Shown here: piece after piece, positions 1 to 8,348 of the stretch
How the letters are laid out: every line of letters begins with the position of its first letter
Position numbering within the stretch: the stretch's first letter is position 1
Assembly: GCA_964510225.1 (NCBI GenBank)
Contig: CAZEAN010000055.1
Coordinates: forward strand, 1-39,957
DNA from: CAZEAN01 sp964510225
Lineage (GTDB): Bacteria > Planctomycetota > Planctomycetia > Isosphaerales > Isosphaeraceae
DNA length: 39,957 nucleotides
Direction: 5' to 3'
The notes under the pieces: generated by a model
What the model saw: the letters and a program-made list of their open reading frames with translations, nothing else
What the model was told of the DNA's origin: nothing
Databases searched by the model: none
Position numbers and translations under genes: made by a program

Positions 1-322
1 CGGCCGCCTTGGCGGTTTCGATCCGGAGTTGGTCTTTTTCGATCTTGGCGATGGCATCCCGTCGCTTGTGAAGATTGGCTCTGTTCGTGGCATCGATGGC
101 GTCTGCGACCATACGTAATGATCCCGCCAGCACCGTAAGTGATTCTTCTTCAGGATCACAAAAGCTTCTCGCTGCGGCTGCATTTGCGTGAGAACTGGGG
201 CAGGAGTTTGATTTGCAAAGGATGAGGATATCACCTGATTTTACCAAGATGACTAATAACTCTGCACAGAGAAAAGTGAGTAGCCATGGCGGAAACGCTA
301 AGTTGTGGTGACTCGAGCACAT
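1..322 (-). CDS. Partial hypothetical protein, N-terminal part (runs off left edge)
   Basis: An open minus-strand frame runs from ATG 322-320 to the window edge without a stop (about 107 codons). The distal half, from about residue 63, reads like real protein. It is Asp/Glu/Lys/Arg/Ala rich, e.g. RMVADAIDATNRANLHKRRD, probably helical or coiled-coil, with G/C-rich third positions like the neighbours. The first 60 residues include a hydrophobic stretch (PWLLTFLCAELLVIL) and several cysteines, and are less certain. The true start could be downstream, for example a GTG near position 140. A GGAG lies about 12-16 bases upstream of ATG 322. I do not recognise the family and assign no function. Confidence 0.42.
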   Translation of the reverse strand, partial: MCSSHHNLAFPPWLLTFLCAELLVILVKSGDILILCKSNSCPSSHANAAAARSFCDPEEESLTVLAGSLRMVADAIDATNRANLHKRRDAIAKIEKDQLRIETAKAA

Positions 323-582
323 CTCAAACTCTCTCGCTCCAAATAGCCGATTGAAGTCGTTTCGGTTTCTAAACATCCGTGCACCTTAGCGAAGGTTAGA
401 GCAACAAGTCAGGGTTACTCAAACGATGCAACGATTCGTTACGCGGCGCGAAGAAGTCGTCCGGAAGTTAGAATGATTCCGAACTTGGAACGAATGTCTT
501 TCTGATCCGCACAAGGCTTCCGGTGGGTGCCGATCGCGAGTTCCGAAATAACAACGCCGGCGAATTCGGGTGGGGAGGGGTG

Positions 583-1419
583 ATGTACGAGGAACGGGCT
601 TCAACACGAGGGATCAATCCCAACCAGCGATTGACGCGCAGTCTGGGGATCTTCACGCTGATCTTCTCAGTCCTGTTGATCCTCTATGTTTTGTTCAACG
701 CCGCCATCGTGGCTGCGCTCCCCGCGGTCAACGAATTCATGACGACTGCAATGGACGAGGCCGAAGTGGCGAGGATCCAGGGTATCGAGGATTTCAAAGA
801 GGATTATGAAACCAAGATCGCCGAAGCTGAAACACCTGAAGATGCAGCGCGTGTTAAGGCTGAACGCGAGCTTTATTTGCTCGACGACAACATGATGAAT
901 GCGGTGCCGACCGGATTCAGTCTGAACTTCTTTGACGATCCCCAGGTACAGCGGATTTGTTGGATACAAGTTGGCGTCATGTTGACGCTCAATCTGGCGT
1001 TGTTTGTCGCGAGTATTGGACTGATTCGGCTGAAGAGCTGGGGGCGCTGGCTCGCGATCATCAGCTCCGTGGGCAAAGTTATTGCCTTGGTGGGCCTCAT
1101 GGTGGCTCTCAGTAACATCTCTGCGCCGATCATGGGTGAACTGTGGGGAAGTTCGCTCTCGAGCATGATCACGGGAGGCGAAGTTGTGCCAGGAACTTAC
1201 CCTCCTGAATTCGATCAATCTCTCGCCAATTTTCGCGCGGGGATGGTCACCCTCTTCCGACAATCGTTCAACGCGATCAATGGCCTTGGTTTCATCCTTC
1301 CCATTGGCCTCCTGATTGTCCTTAACCTCGGTCGAATTCGTTCCTCGTTTCAAGAGACTTCCGGACTTGACTCATCGGCCGAGAGGCCCGACTTTAGCAA
1401 TGATGGGGAGTGGCACTAA
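583..1419 (+). CDS. Four-helix integral membrane protein, unknown function (paralogue of next gene)
   Basis: A 278-residue protein. ATG 583 is preferred over the upstream in-frame ATG 523 because a GGGGAGGGG Shine-Dalgarno-like run sits directly before it; a GTG at 580 is also possible. It has an N-terminal membrane segment (SLGIFTLIFSVLLILYVLFN), then a charged extracytoplasmic or helical segment rich in Asp/Glu, then three more membrane segments (around 'VGVMLTLNLALFVASIGLI', 'VIALVGLMVAL' and 'FILPIGLLIVLNL'). The next gene has the same order of elements, including the 'LGI..I.F.V.L..Y' opening and a 'W.R.L' turn after the second segment, so the two look like a tandem duplication. Its stop overlaps the next start (TAATG), suggesting translational coupling. 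The family is not recognised. The permease two genes on suggests a membrane complex, which is inference only. Confidence 0.85.
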   Translation: MYEERASTRGINPNQRLTRSLGIFTLIFSVLLILYVLFNAAIVAALPAVNEFMTTAMDEAEVARIQGIEDFKEDYETKIAEAETPEDAARVKAERELYLLDDNMMNAVPTGFSLNFFDDPQVQRICWIQVGVMLTLNLALFVASIGLIRLKSWGRWLAIISSVGKVIALVGLMVALSNISAPIMGELWGSSLSSMITGGEVVPGTYPPEFDQSLANFRAGMVTLFRQSFNAINGLGFILPIGLLIVLNLGRIRSSFQETSGLDSSAERPDFSNDGEWH

Positions 1420-2207
1420 TGGCTGATCGACAATCAGGGCCGCGTTACGTAGTTCCGACTCCGTCAACGGTTCGGACACTGGGCATCCTCAACATCGTCT
1501 TTGGAGTCATCCTCCTCTCGTATGGCTCCCTCTCGATGATCGGGGCCATCTTCAACACCTTTGCACGCGAACCGTACAATAATGTGCTCCAAGCCGTCGA
1601 GATTAAGTCAGAAATTGACTACAACGAGAAACTTGAAAAGCTCAGAGAACTTGAAGCGGATGCCGAGTTTGATTCCGTCCGCACACTGTACAGTGAACAG
1701 ATTGCACGATTAGAAAACCGGGGGCCCCAGCCAAACTTCATGGCCGAAATGTCGACCATGGGCTTCAATATGGACGAGGTGCTTTGGTGGTCATGGCTTG
1801 ATGCAACGACGACGGTTTTCGTCAACCTTCTGATGATTTTCTCCGGATTCGGCTTGCTGCAGTTTGCGGAATGGGGGCGTAAGCTGGGAGTCCAAGTCGC
1901 TATTGCCAAGATTAGCAGACTCGCCCTGGTCTACGGATACTGGGTGATCGGTGTTGTACCGGTCATGTCGAGGACGGTCGCGGAGTCACTGGAACGATCG
2001 ATGGGCCCTCCCGGAGCAGGAGGACCACCGTTCGATATGACCAGCATGTACCTGATCATGTATACGGTCATGGGAATCGGGGCGGCCTTAGTTGGATCAA
2101 TCTACCCTGGGCTCGCCTGGTTCTTTCTCTCGAAGCCCGGTGTCCGGGCTGCCTGTATCGCAGAGAAGGCAACAGGGGAGACTACGCCGAAGGATGAATT
2201 CCAATGA
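1419..2207 (+). CDS. Four-helix integral membrane protein, unknown function (paralogue of previous gene)
   Basis: A 262-residue protein. ATG 1419 overlaps the preceding stop (TAATG) and has GGGGAG eight bases upstream; an in-frame GTG at 1410 is the alternative. Its layout copies the previous gene: a first membrane segment (TLGILNIVFGVILLSYGSL), a charged loop of about 80 residues (LEKLRELEADAEF...), then membrane segments around 'TTTVFVNLLMIFSGFGLL', 'LALVYGYWVIGVVPVM' and 'IMYTVMGIGAALVGSIYPGLAW'. The protein ends in a short charged tail. Its stop overlaps the start of the ABC-2 permease gene (ATGA), so the three genes are almost certainly one transcriptional and translational unit. No enzyme motif is visible and I do not recognise the family. 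Confidence 0.85.
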   Translation: MADRQSGPRYVVPTPSTVRTLGILNIVFGVILLSYGSLSMIGAIFNTFAREPYNNVLQAVEIKSEIDYNEKLEKLRELEADAEFDSVRTLYSEQIARLENRGPQPNFMAEMSTMGFNMDEVLWWSWLDATTTVFVNLLMIFSGFGLLQFAEWGRKLGVQVAIAKISRLALVYGYWVIGVVPVMSRTVAESLERSMGPPGAGGPPFDMTSMYLIMYTVMGIGAALVGSIYPGLAWFFLSKPGVRAACIAEKATGETTPKDEFQ

Positions 2208-3949
2208 TCGCCGCGATGGTCACACGATTGTTGGGTCCTCTGGTAGTGCCGGAATGCCAACGGAGTGTCGGACGGACCCGGTCACTCGTGTTCCGAACGG
2301 TGGGGGCGTTCTGCTTCTCGTTGATTGCGCTCTGTATCATCTGGTGGTGGTGGGCCGTGACTGAGAGTAAGGAGAGTGCAGTCTCTCCTTACGGAGGACT
2401 CCGGATTGGCCTCACGATCACCCTCGGTCTCGGTGTCGCCATTGGATTACTCCTGGCACCAGCAACTTTGGCGGGCGCGATTAATGGTGAACGCGAGCGG
2501 GTCTCGATCGGTCTCTTGCTGACGACACTCGTCAACTCTTTCGAGGTCATGACCGGAAGGCTGATCGGCAAGTTCTCTCAGGTGATCTTAGTCCTGAGTA
2601 CGGGGATCCCTTGTTTGGTCTTCCTTGGAGCCCTCGCGGGGATTCGGGTGGGCCCCCTCCTGATGATGATCTTCTACCCGGTTCTCTTGGGGCTCGGAGC
2701 TTCTGGTCTTACTGCCGGTGTTTCAAGTATGACCCGTCGAGGCCGCGATACCTTGCTCGGAGCCTACCTGATAGGCATGGGGATCTGTGCGATCCCCGTA
2801 CTGAACGCATGGATGCCTCCTTATGGGAGTATCAACCTTTGGTTGGAGCGAGCGAATCCGTTCACCGCAGTGGGACCTTTGGTCTACGACGAGAATCCGG
2901 TCCCTGCGCTGCAGTCATCCCTCATCTGGCTCACCATCGGCCTCGTAGGAACGAGTCGAGCAATCTCTACCCTCCGTCCAAACATCTTGCGGTGGCTCGA
3001 CGGAGATCCACCAAGACGTCGACGAAAGGCGACTCGTCGCGTCCGCAAACGACCACCCGTCAACAATGCGCCGATGATTTGGAAAGAGATTTTTGCCGAC
3101 CGGACCAGCAAAGGTGCTCGGGTGGTGCAAGTTCTCGGGATCTCTGCGATTAGTTACTTAATGATCACGAGCCTCAGTCAATTTGGCCGTTACTTTTACT
3201 TTCTACTCTGGGAGTCTAATGTCAGACTAGCAGACGATGCCCAGTTCTGGATGCAATCATTTATTACTGATACGGCGATTTACTTCAGCATTCTGATCCA
3301 ATGGGCCGTTGGGTTGCGTGCCGCAGTTCTAATCTCGTCCGAGCGCGATCAAGGAACCTGGGATGCCCTCCTTGCAAGCCCGTTGAGCGGTCGGGAAATT
3401 GTCCTTGGGAAAGTCCTCGGGAGCCTCCACGCCCTTCGTTGGTTGATCATCGCGACTTTACTTGCGTGGACGCTCGCGCTTGTCTGCGGAGCGATGTCGA
3501 TCTGGAACTTCGTGTACAACATCCTCTGGATGCTTGTCAGTGCTGGATTTATGGCTGCGGTTGGAGTGCGCACCTCATTAAGTCGGTCGAGCACGACATC
3601 GGCAATGTCGTTTACCATCGGTGCTTGGCTGGCTGCTCTTGTTCTACTCTCGATTGTCGCTGGAGTTTTCGTTGGAATCATTTCCTTGACTTGGCTGATA
3701 GTCCGGACGACGGCTACAAATCTTGGAATCCAGACCATCGTTTTTCCACCGGGAACCCGTGAAGTTATCTTTGCGGTTAGCCAGTTGATCATGTATGCCA
3801 TCTTGGCACAACTACTGGTTCTCGAAACGCAATTGCGCTTCGACCGACTTGCTGGTCGATTGCTCGATGGAGGACTAGGGCTTAAGCTTGACCGAGTCAT
3901 TCACGGCGAAGCTAAGGAGCCCGTCTTGCTCGACCACGCCAATCCCTAA
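2204..3949 (+). CDS. ABC-2 type transporter permease, duplicated halves, no ATPase partner in window
   Basis: A 581-residue polytopic membrane protein with about twelve hydrophobic segments. Both halves carry the conserved cytoplasmic ABC-2 element. Residues around 90-125 read 'GERERVSIGLLLTTLVNS' followed by a 'GRLIGKF' segment. Residues around 383-405 read 'SSERDQGTWDALLASPLSGR' followed by 'EIVLGKVLGS'. This matches ABC-2 permeases involved in export or gliding-type complexes, here as an internal repeat giving a two-in-one permease. The halves are joined by a basic linker (PPRRRRKATRRVRKRPP) near residue 270. The start ATG 2204 overlaps the upstream stop (ATGA). A nucleotide-binding subunit is expected for function but none is encoded downstream within 600 bases. 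The substrate cannot be told from sequence. Confidence 0.85.
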   Translation: MIAAMVTRLLGPLVVPECQRSVGRTRSLVFRTVGAFCFSLIALCIIWWWWAVTESKESAVSPYGGLRIGLTITLGLGVAIGLLLAPATLAGAINGERERVSIGLLLTTLVNSFEVMTGRLIGKFSQVILVLSTGIPCLVFLGALAGIRVGPLLMMIFYPVLLGLGASGLTAGVSSMTRRGRDTLLGAYLIGMGICAIPVLNAWMPPYGSINLWLERANPFTAVGPLVYDENPVPALQSSLIWLTIGLVGTSRAISTLRPNILRWLDGDPPRRRRKATRRVRKRPPVNNAPMIWKEIFADRTSKGARVVQVLGISAISYLMITSLSQFGRYFYFLLWESNVRLADDAQFWMQSFITDTAIYFSILIQWAVGLRAAVLISSERDQGTWDALLASPLSGREIVLGKVLGSLHALRWLIIATLLAWTLALVCGAMSIWNFVYNILWMLVSAGFMAAVGVRTSLSRSSTTSAMSFTIGAWLAALVLLSIVAGVFVGIISLTWLIVRTTATNLGIQTIVFPPGTREVIFAVSQLIMYAILAQLLVLETQLRFDRLAGRLLDGGLGLKLDRVIHGEAKEPVLLDHANP

Positions 3950-4556
3950 AGTTATGTAGTTGGATTCCTGCCTGGCCGATTGTCTCCTTGCACGTAGAAA
4001 GGTCATGTCCTGACCCAGGTGAGATCGCGTAGGCGATGGGATGCAACAAGACCGAACCGACCTGCCGATCCTGAGGCCACCATCCGGGGGTGTGGTAGGA
4101 AGTACGAGATTTAGATCTATTTCGAGTATGTGCACAATCTCTGACGGCGGGCCACCTCTTCGGAGTTGGGTTATAACTATTCAATCCAACAACAACTCGT
4201 TCATCACTAAATTGTTTAAACTGGCAGCTCTTTATCTGATCGGAATCTCTTTCATTTAAGTAGCTTCTAGTGATTTCGGCGGTTTCACGATGAATCGAGG
4301 AAAGCAGCCAATGAACATTTGCGATATAGTAGCATTATTCCTTTATCTCATCGATTCCCCGAGACAACGGTTGCTCTTAAGTTGTTTCCGGAGACAATAA
4401 GAACATTAGCGAGTTCGATTCGGAAGACGTGCCGACACGATGGCCCGCTCAGATCAATTTTTGCGTCACTAAATCATTTACGTTCTTGAACATCAACTGT
4501 ATTCGTCGCAATCGTCTGGTCAGATCAACCCTACCTCTCAATGATCGTTTTGCCTC
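3950..4556. other. 607-base intergenic region, no gene seen
   Basis: There is no convincing coding frame. The longest plus-strand frame (4041-4259) has no family resemblance, no ribosome-binding site and atypical composition. The second half (about 4140-4520) is clearly richer in A/T than the genes around it, as expected for a promoter region of the sugar kinase gene starting at 4557. No strong terminator hairpin is evident after the permease stop at 3949. Confidence 0.5.
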
Positions 4557-5597
4557 ATGATCCTCTGCGTGACCTTAAATTCTTGCTTGGACAAGACACT
4601 CGTAGTACCTGCCTGGAAGCCAGGACACAAAATCCGAGGTCTAGGAATTTCGGAAGTTGTCGGAGGGAAAGGGAACAACGTTGCCCGAGCGTTGACCCGA
4701 TTGGGCCGATCAGCAAAACCGACCACCTTTCTCGGTGGCCCCATAGGCGATCACTGCGCTTTCTTACTCCACGAGTTAGACGGATTTGATCCGCTGGTGA
4801 TCCGCTCTGAGGCTCCAACGCGGACTATCTTGACAGTCAAAACGGAGGATTCCAACGAGCAAACCGCGTTCTTCGACCCGTCGCCTGAGATTACTCACGC
4901 GGAGGCCGAGGCGATGATCCGGGAAGTCGAACGTGTCGTGACCCAAGGTGACGTTGAAGCAATTACCCTCTCTGGTTCCAGCCCGTCTGAATCAACTGAT
5001 GGGCTGTACCTTGATCTCATTTCGGTAGCGCAGTCACGTCGAATACCGGTCTTCTTAGATACTTACGGTCCCGCACTCAAATCAATTTGGGGTTTTTGGC
5101 CGGAAGTCATCCAACTAAATCGAGATGAGCTTGCTCGGCATTTAGAGGTCAGTGACCCAAGCGACGACCAAGTCATTCAACAACTCGGAGACTGGATTCG
5201 ACATGGTGTCCGGTTTGCTCTTGTGACTGATGGTCCAAATCCAGCCTTAATTTGTACTGAAGATAAGGTATACAAGGCGTATCCCCCCGAAATTGATCTC
5301 GTTAATCCCGTTGGTTCGGGTGACAGCACACTTGCGGGGGTAGTGCAAAGTTGGCTCGAACAAGCTTCTGTCGATGAGATGATTCGTAATGCAATGGCAT
5401 GTGGCGCCTCGAACGCGGAAACTTGGGACGCTGGAGCAATTGATCCAACATCGCTTGTTGAGCTTAGGAATGCCGTCGAGATCGAGTTACTGGATAAGAA
5501 TCCGATGATCGAACCACCTGACTCCTCCGGAGATAGCACAGGATTCCTTCGAGTCGGGGTGTACGGACGTCCGACTAATCGCTTTGGGCGTCGATGA
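4557..5597 (+). CDS. PfkB-family sugar kinase, 1-phosphofructokinase/tagatose-6-phosphate kinase type
   Basis: A 346-residue carbohydrate kinase of the PfkB (ribokinase) superfamily, phosphorylating a phosphosugar with ATP in the cytoplasm. The N-terminal 'TLNSCLDKT' corresponds to the TLNPALDKT start typical of 1-phosphofructokinase and LacC. It is followed by the substrate-binding 'VGGKGNNVARAL' (about residues 38-49). The C-terminal signature is 'NPVGSGDSTLAG', with catalytic base Asp near residue 256 and the anion hole in GSGD; the GSGDS form is characteristic of the LacC/FruK subfamily. The usual Pro-Ala is replaced by Ser-Cys in the first motif. The last 40 residues extend beyond the normal fold and look disordered. 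The gene is monocistronic and no phosphotransferase genes are adjacent, so the exact substrate is open. Confidence 0.88.
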   Translation: MILCVTLNSCLDKTLVVPAWKPGHKIRGLGISEVVGGKGNNVARALTRLGRSAKPTTFLGGPIGDHCAFLLHELDGFDPLVIRSEAPTRTILTVKTEDSNEQTAFFDPSPEITHAEAEAMIREVERVVTQGDVEAITLSGSSPSESTDGLYLDLISVAQSRRIPVFLDTYGPALKSIWGFWPEVIQLNRDELARHLEVSDPSDDQVIQQLGDWIRHGVRFALVTDGPNPALICTEDKVYKAYPPEIDLVNPVGSGDSTLAGVVQSWLEQASVDEMIRNAMACGASNAETWDAGAIDPTSLVELRNAVEIELLDKNPMIEPPDSSGDSTGFLRVGVYGRPTNRFGRR

Positions 5598-5813
5598 GGC
5601 CCATAATTTCCCTTGGCATGGACTGAAATTCGGTAACCCAAGTGAAGCCAGGATGATCTATCCCGATCCTGTTGGCTTTCAACATAATCTCGTCCCAAAT
5701 TCTCAAAGAGATACTGATCGATAGTGTAATTATGTTAAGTTTGTCTTGGGAAAAAGCGACTGAATTGGGTAGTCTCAATTTGCATCAACAACCAAATTGA
5801 TCGGAAGATGACC

Positions 5814-6248
5814 ATGGCTGACATGAAGATCACCGAGAATGATCGTGATGTACAAGACTATATTGAGAATATTCCCCAGGAGATACAACGGAATGATGCC
5901 TTAGCCTTGCGCGACCTAATGGAAACAATTACCCATGAACCACCGAGAATGTGGGGGACTAGCATCGTGGGTTTCGGTCGGTATCACTACAAATATGCGA
6001 CCGGTCGTGAGGGTGATTGGTTCTTGACGGGATTCTCGGCACGAAAGCAAAATTTAACAATTTATATAATCTCAGGATTCGACGCGCATATTGATATCAT
6101 GCAAAAGCTTGGCAAGTTTAAGACAGGGAAGAGTTGCCTTTACGTGAAGAAGTTGGACGATGTCGACCTCAACGTACTCAGTAAACTGATTAAAGAGTCC
6201 GTTGCGCGAACTGCCTCGATCTACTCCACTGAAACAGATATAATTTGA
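5814..6248 (+). CDS. DUF1801 domain protein
   Basis: A 144-residue cytoplasmic protein of the DUF1801 (YdhG-like) family, recognised from 'PPRMWGTSIVGFGRYHYKYA', then 'GREGDWFLTGFSARKQNLT' and the following 'IYIISGF'. Family members end with a segment like 'LGKFKTGKSCLYVKKLDDVD', also present here. The biochemical role is not established; the fold resembles small iron or ligand-binding proteins. The start is ambiguous between ATG 5808 and ATG 5814. CGGAAG at 5802-5807 abuts the first but has normal spacing to the second, so 5814 is preferred. It stands alone between the sugar kinase and the cytochrome gene with no sign of operon structure. Confidence 0.88.
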   Translation: MADMKITENDRDVQDYIENIPQEIQRNDALALRDLMETITHEPPRMWGTSIVGFGRYHYKYATGREGDWFLTGFSARKQNLTIYIISGFDAHIDIMQKLGKFKTGKSCLYVKKLDDVDLNVLSKLIKESVARTASIYSTETDII

Positions 6249-6344
6249 AAAATCCCTCGCCTGAACTGATTGCGAGATCGTAACTCGTCATGCAACGCCC
6301 GTTTTCAATGACGCTTCGTTGCGATCATTCAACGAGGTCCTTAC

Positions 6345-8309
6345 GTGTCTGCTCCTAGAAATGCTCTAGAATCATTGTCGGCTAAGTCAGGCTCAACACC
6401 ACGATTCCGGACCGCCTTACTCGTAACCCTTGTGAGCCTGGGACTCATCGCCATTGGGTTTGGCTACTGGGTTGCGTTGCCATTGTTATCCCGTTGGGGA
6501 GATCCGCTTGCGGCAGGTTGGGTCGCCTACGATTCGGGTGACTATGATGGAGCTGCCGAAGTAGCGCGGGCTCGACTCCTTGATCAGAACAACGATCGAG
6601 CCGCCATCAAATTGCTTGCTCGTGCACAGGCACAACGAGGCCAACGTGAGTCCTCGCGACGACTCTATCAACGTCTCGGTCCCGAAGAAATGGAGGTCGA
6701 AGACTTTTATCTTCTCGGGGACGGAATGATCCAAGAGGGAATGGATGACGCGGCAGGTGGTGTTCTGGAGGTCGCGGAATCGCTCGACCCCAACCATGGA
6801 CCGACATTGGAAGCTCGACTCCGACTCTTCGATCGATACCAGATGCCGGAGATGGCGCTCCTTTACACAGAGAGGCTCGGAGCTTTACCCGGTTGGGAAG
6901 CGGTCGCCAAAGTTGCGGAGGCTCGGGCTTTTGCTGAAATGCTTGATACTAAAGGCATGATTGAGTCCCTCGAGAAGGCATTCGCCCTCGACCCGACGCT
7001 TGAGAATGCTCCGATGAGTCCCGACGGGGCGCGGCGATTTCTCTCGCGCGCTTATCTGGCGAACGGTCGCGGAGATGATGCTTGGGCAACACTGCAGGAA
7101 ATCAGCAAGCCTGATGGTGATGTTTATTGGCTTCTGAGTCGTGCCGAGCTTCAGCGGGGGAATATTGAAGCGGCCCAGGAAGCTCGAGTTCAAGCCGAAG
7201 AATTAGGCGTCGGTTACGATCCGATCCGGATGGAACCCGCCCAGTTTGTTGGTGCTGCTCGTTGTGCCGAGTGCCATGAATCAATCTACGAGACGCAACA
7301 AGCGAGCCGCCATGCGCGAACGTTTCAGCGGGCACCCGACTTTCGGTTCGACGAGATCCCTGCGAGCGGGGAAGGAATTCGAGATCCAGGTCACTCTGAT
7401 GTTGTCCATACCCTGACCAGGGATGGAGACGATCTTGTCCTGGAGACCGAGACTGAAACCGAAGAATACCGGGCTTTCGTCGAGTTCATCATGGGGTCGG
7501 GACACCATGGCTTTACGATGGTTGGTCGCGATAACCAAGGCGATCTCTGCGAACTCAGACTTTCGTACTATGGTCCCGAAGTCGGCTGGGACCTTACCAC
7601 AGGGCAATCGAAGTCGCCGGGATCTCCCCACGACTTCCTCGGACTCACACTCGCTGCCGACGAACATCGACGTTGTCTGGGATGCCACACCACAAACTTC
7701 CAGGCCTCTCTTCGGGGAGAAGGTCCAACACTCGCTGATGGTGCCATTGGTTGCGAGCGCTGTCATGGACCCGGTGGAAATCACCTCCTCGCTGTTGAGC
7801 ACGACTACGATGAACTCGCCATCGCACACCCGAGTTCCGCAACAGCTGCTCAAGTGGTTGGACTTTGCGGAAATTGCCACAAACCGCTCAAGGGGATGAG
7901 TGTCGGCCCATCCGAGCACCCTTCTGCGGTCCGGTTCCAAGCGTCGACGCTAGTTCGGAGTCCCTGCTACATCAAGTCACCATCTGCGGCAAAATTTGAT
8001 TGCGTGAGCTGCCATAATCCGCACCGAAACGTCGAGACTGATCATTCGTTCTACGAAGCAGTCTGCCTTTCTTGCCATACTGGAAGCTCAAGTGTCAGCA
8101 GTCGTGTTGCCCACGACCAACGAGGTTCGTTAGAACCAACCATTCCGCTCGAAACTCAGGTTATTTGTCCGATTGAGCCTACCGAAAACTGTATTGATTG
8201 CCACATGCCGCGTCGTGACAGTGTCATGGCTCACACCAAATTCACCGATCACCACATTCGAGTTCAGCGCGATGTTCCCGTCGATAAGCCATCGACCATC
8301 GGCGAGTAA
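6345..8309 (+). CDS. Membrane-anchored TPR protein with seven-haem cytochrome c domain
   Basis: A 654-residue protein with a GTG start at 6345, preceded by GAGG seven bases upstream. Order: cytoplasmic N-terminus, a membrane anchor at about 22-44 (TALLVTLVSLGLIAIGFGYW), helical TPR-like repeats at about 50-290, then a haem domain. Seven CXXCH sites are visible: Cys307, 444, 470, 508, 553, 574 and 616. The last is CIDCHMP, a form common in the cytochrome c554/NrfH-like multihaem group. The haem domain should lie in the periplasm and move electrons; the partner and substrate are unknown. The haem core (sites 2-6) follows the same order as the partial cytochrome at the right edge. No cytochrome maturation genes are nearby. 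Confidence 0.88.
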   Translation: MSAPRNALESLSAKSGSTPRFRTALLVTLVSLGLIAIGFGYWVALPLLSRWGDPLAAGWVAYDSGDYDGAAEVARARLLDQNNDRAAIKLLARAQAQRGQRESSRRLYQRLGPEEMEVEDFYLLGDGMIQEGMDDAAGGVLEVAESLDPNHGPTLEARLRLFDRYQMPEMALLYTERLGALPGWEAVAKVAEARAFAEMLDTKGMIESLEKAFALDPTLENAPMSPDGARRFLSRAYLANGRGDDAWATLQEISKPDGDVYWLLSRAELQRGNIEAAQEARVQAEELGVGYDPIRMEPAQFVGAARCAECHESIYETQQASRHARTFQRAPDFRFDEIPASGEGIRDPGHSDVVHTLTRDGDDLVLETETETEEYRAFVEFIMGSGHHGFTMVGRDNQGDLCELRLSYYGPEVGWDLTTGQSKSPGSPHDFLGLTLAADEHRRCLGCHTTNFQASLRGEGPTLADGAIGCERCHGPGGNHLLAVEHDYDELAIAHPSSATAAQVVGLCGNCHKPLKGMSVGPSEHPSAVRFQASTLVRSPCYIKSPSAAKFDCVSCHNPHRNVETDHSFYEAVCLSCHTGSSSVSSRVAHDQRGSLEPTIPLETQVICPIEPTENCIDCHMPRRDSVMAHTKFTDHHIRVQRDVPVDKPSTIGE

Positions 8310-8348
8310 GTCTCTGACAGCACCACCTCAACGAAACATAGCAAACAG

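Noticed and set aside
4041..4259. 72-residue plus-strand frame in the gap after the permease
   Set aside because: No ribosome-binding site, no resemblance to any family, A/T-rich intergenic composition.
5575..5778. 67-residue minus-strand frame overlapping the PfkB gene end
   Set aside because: Its end lies inside the coding region of the kinase, codon use is unlike neighbours, and no family is recognised.
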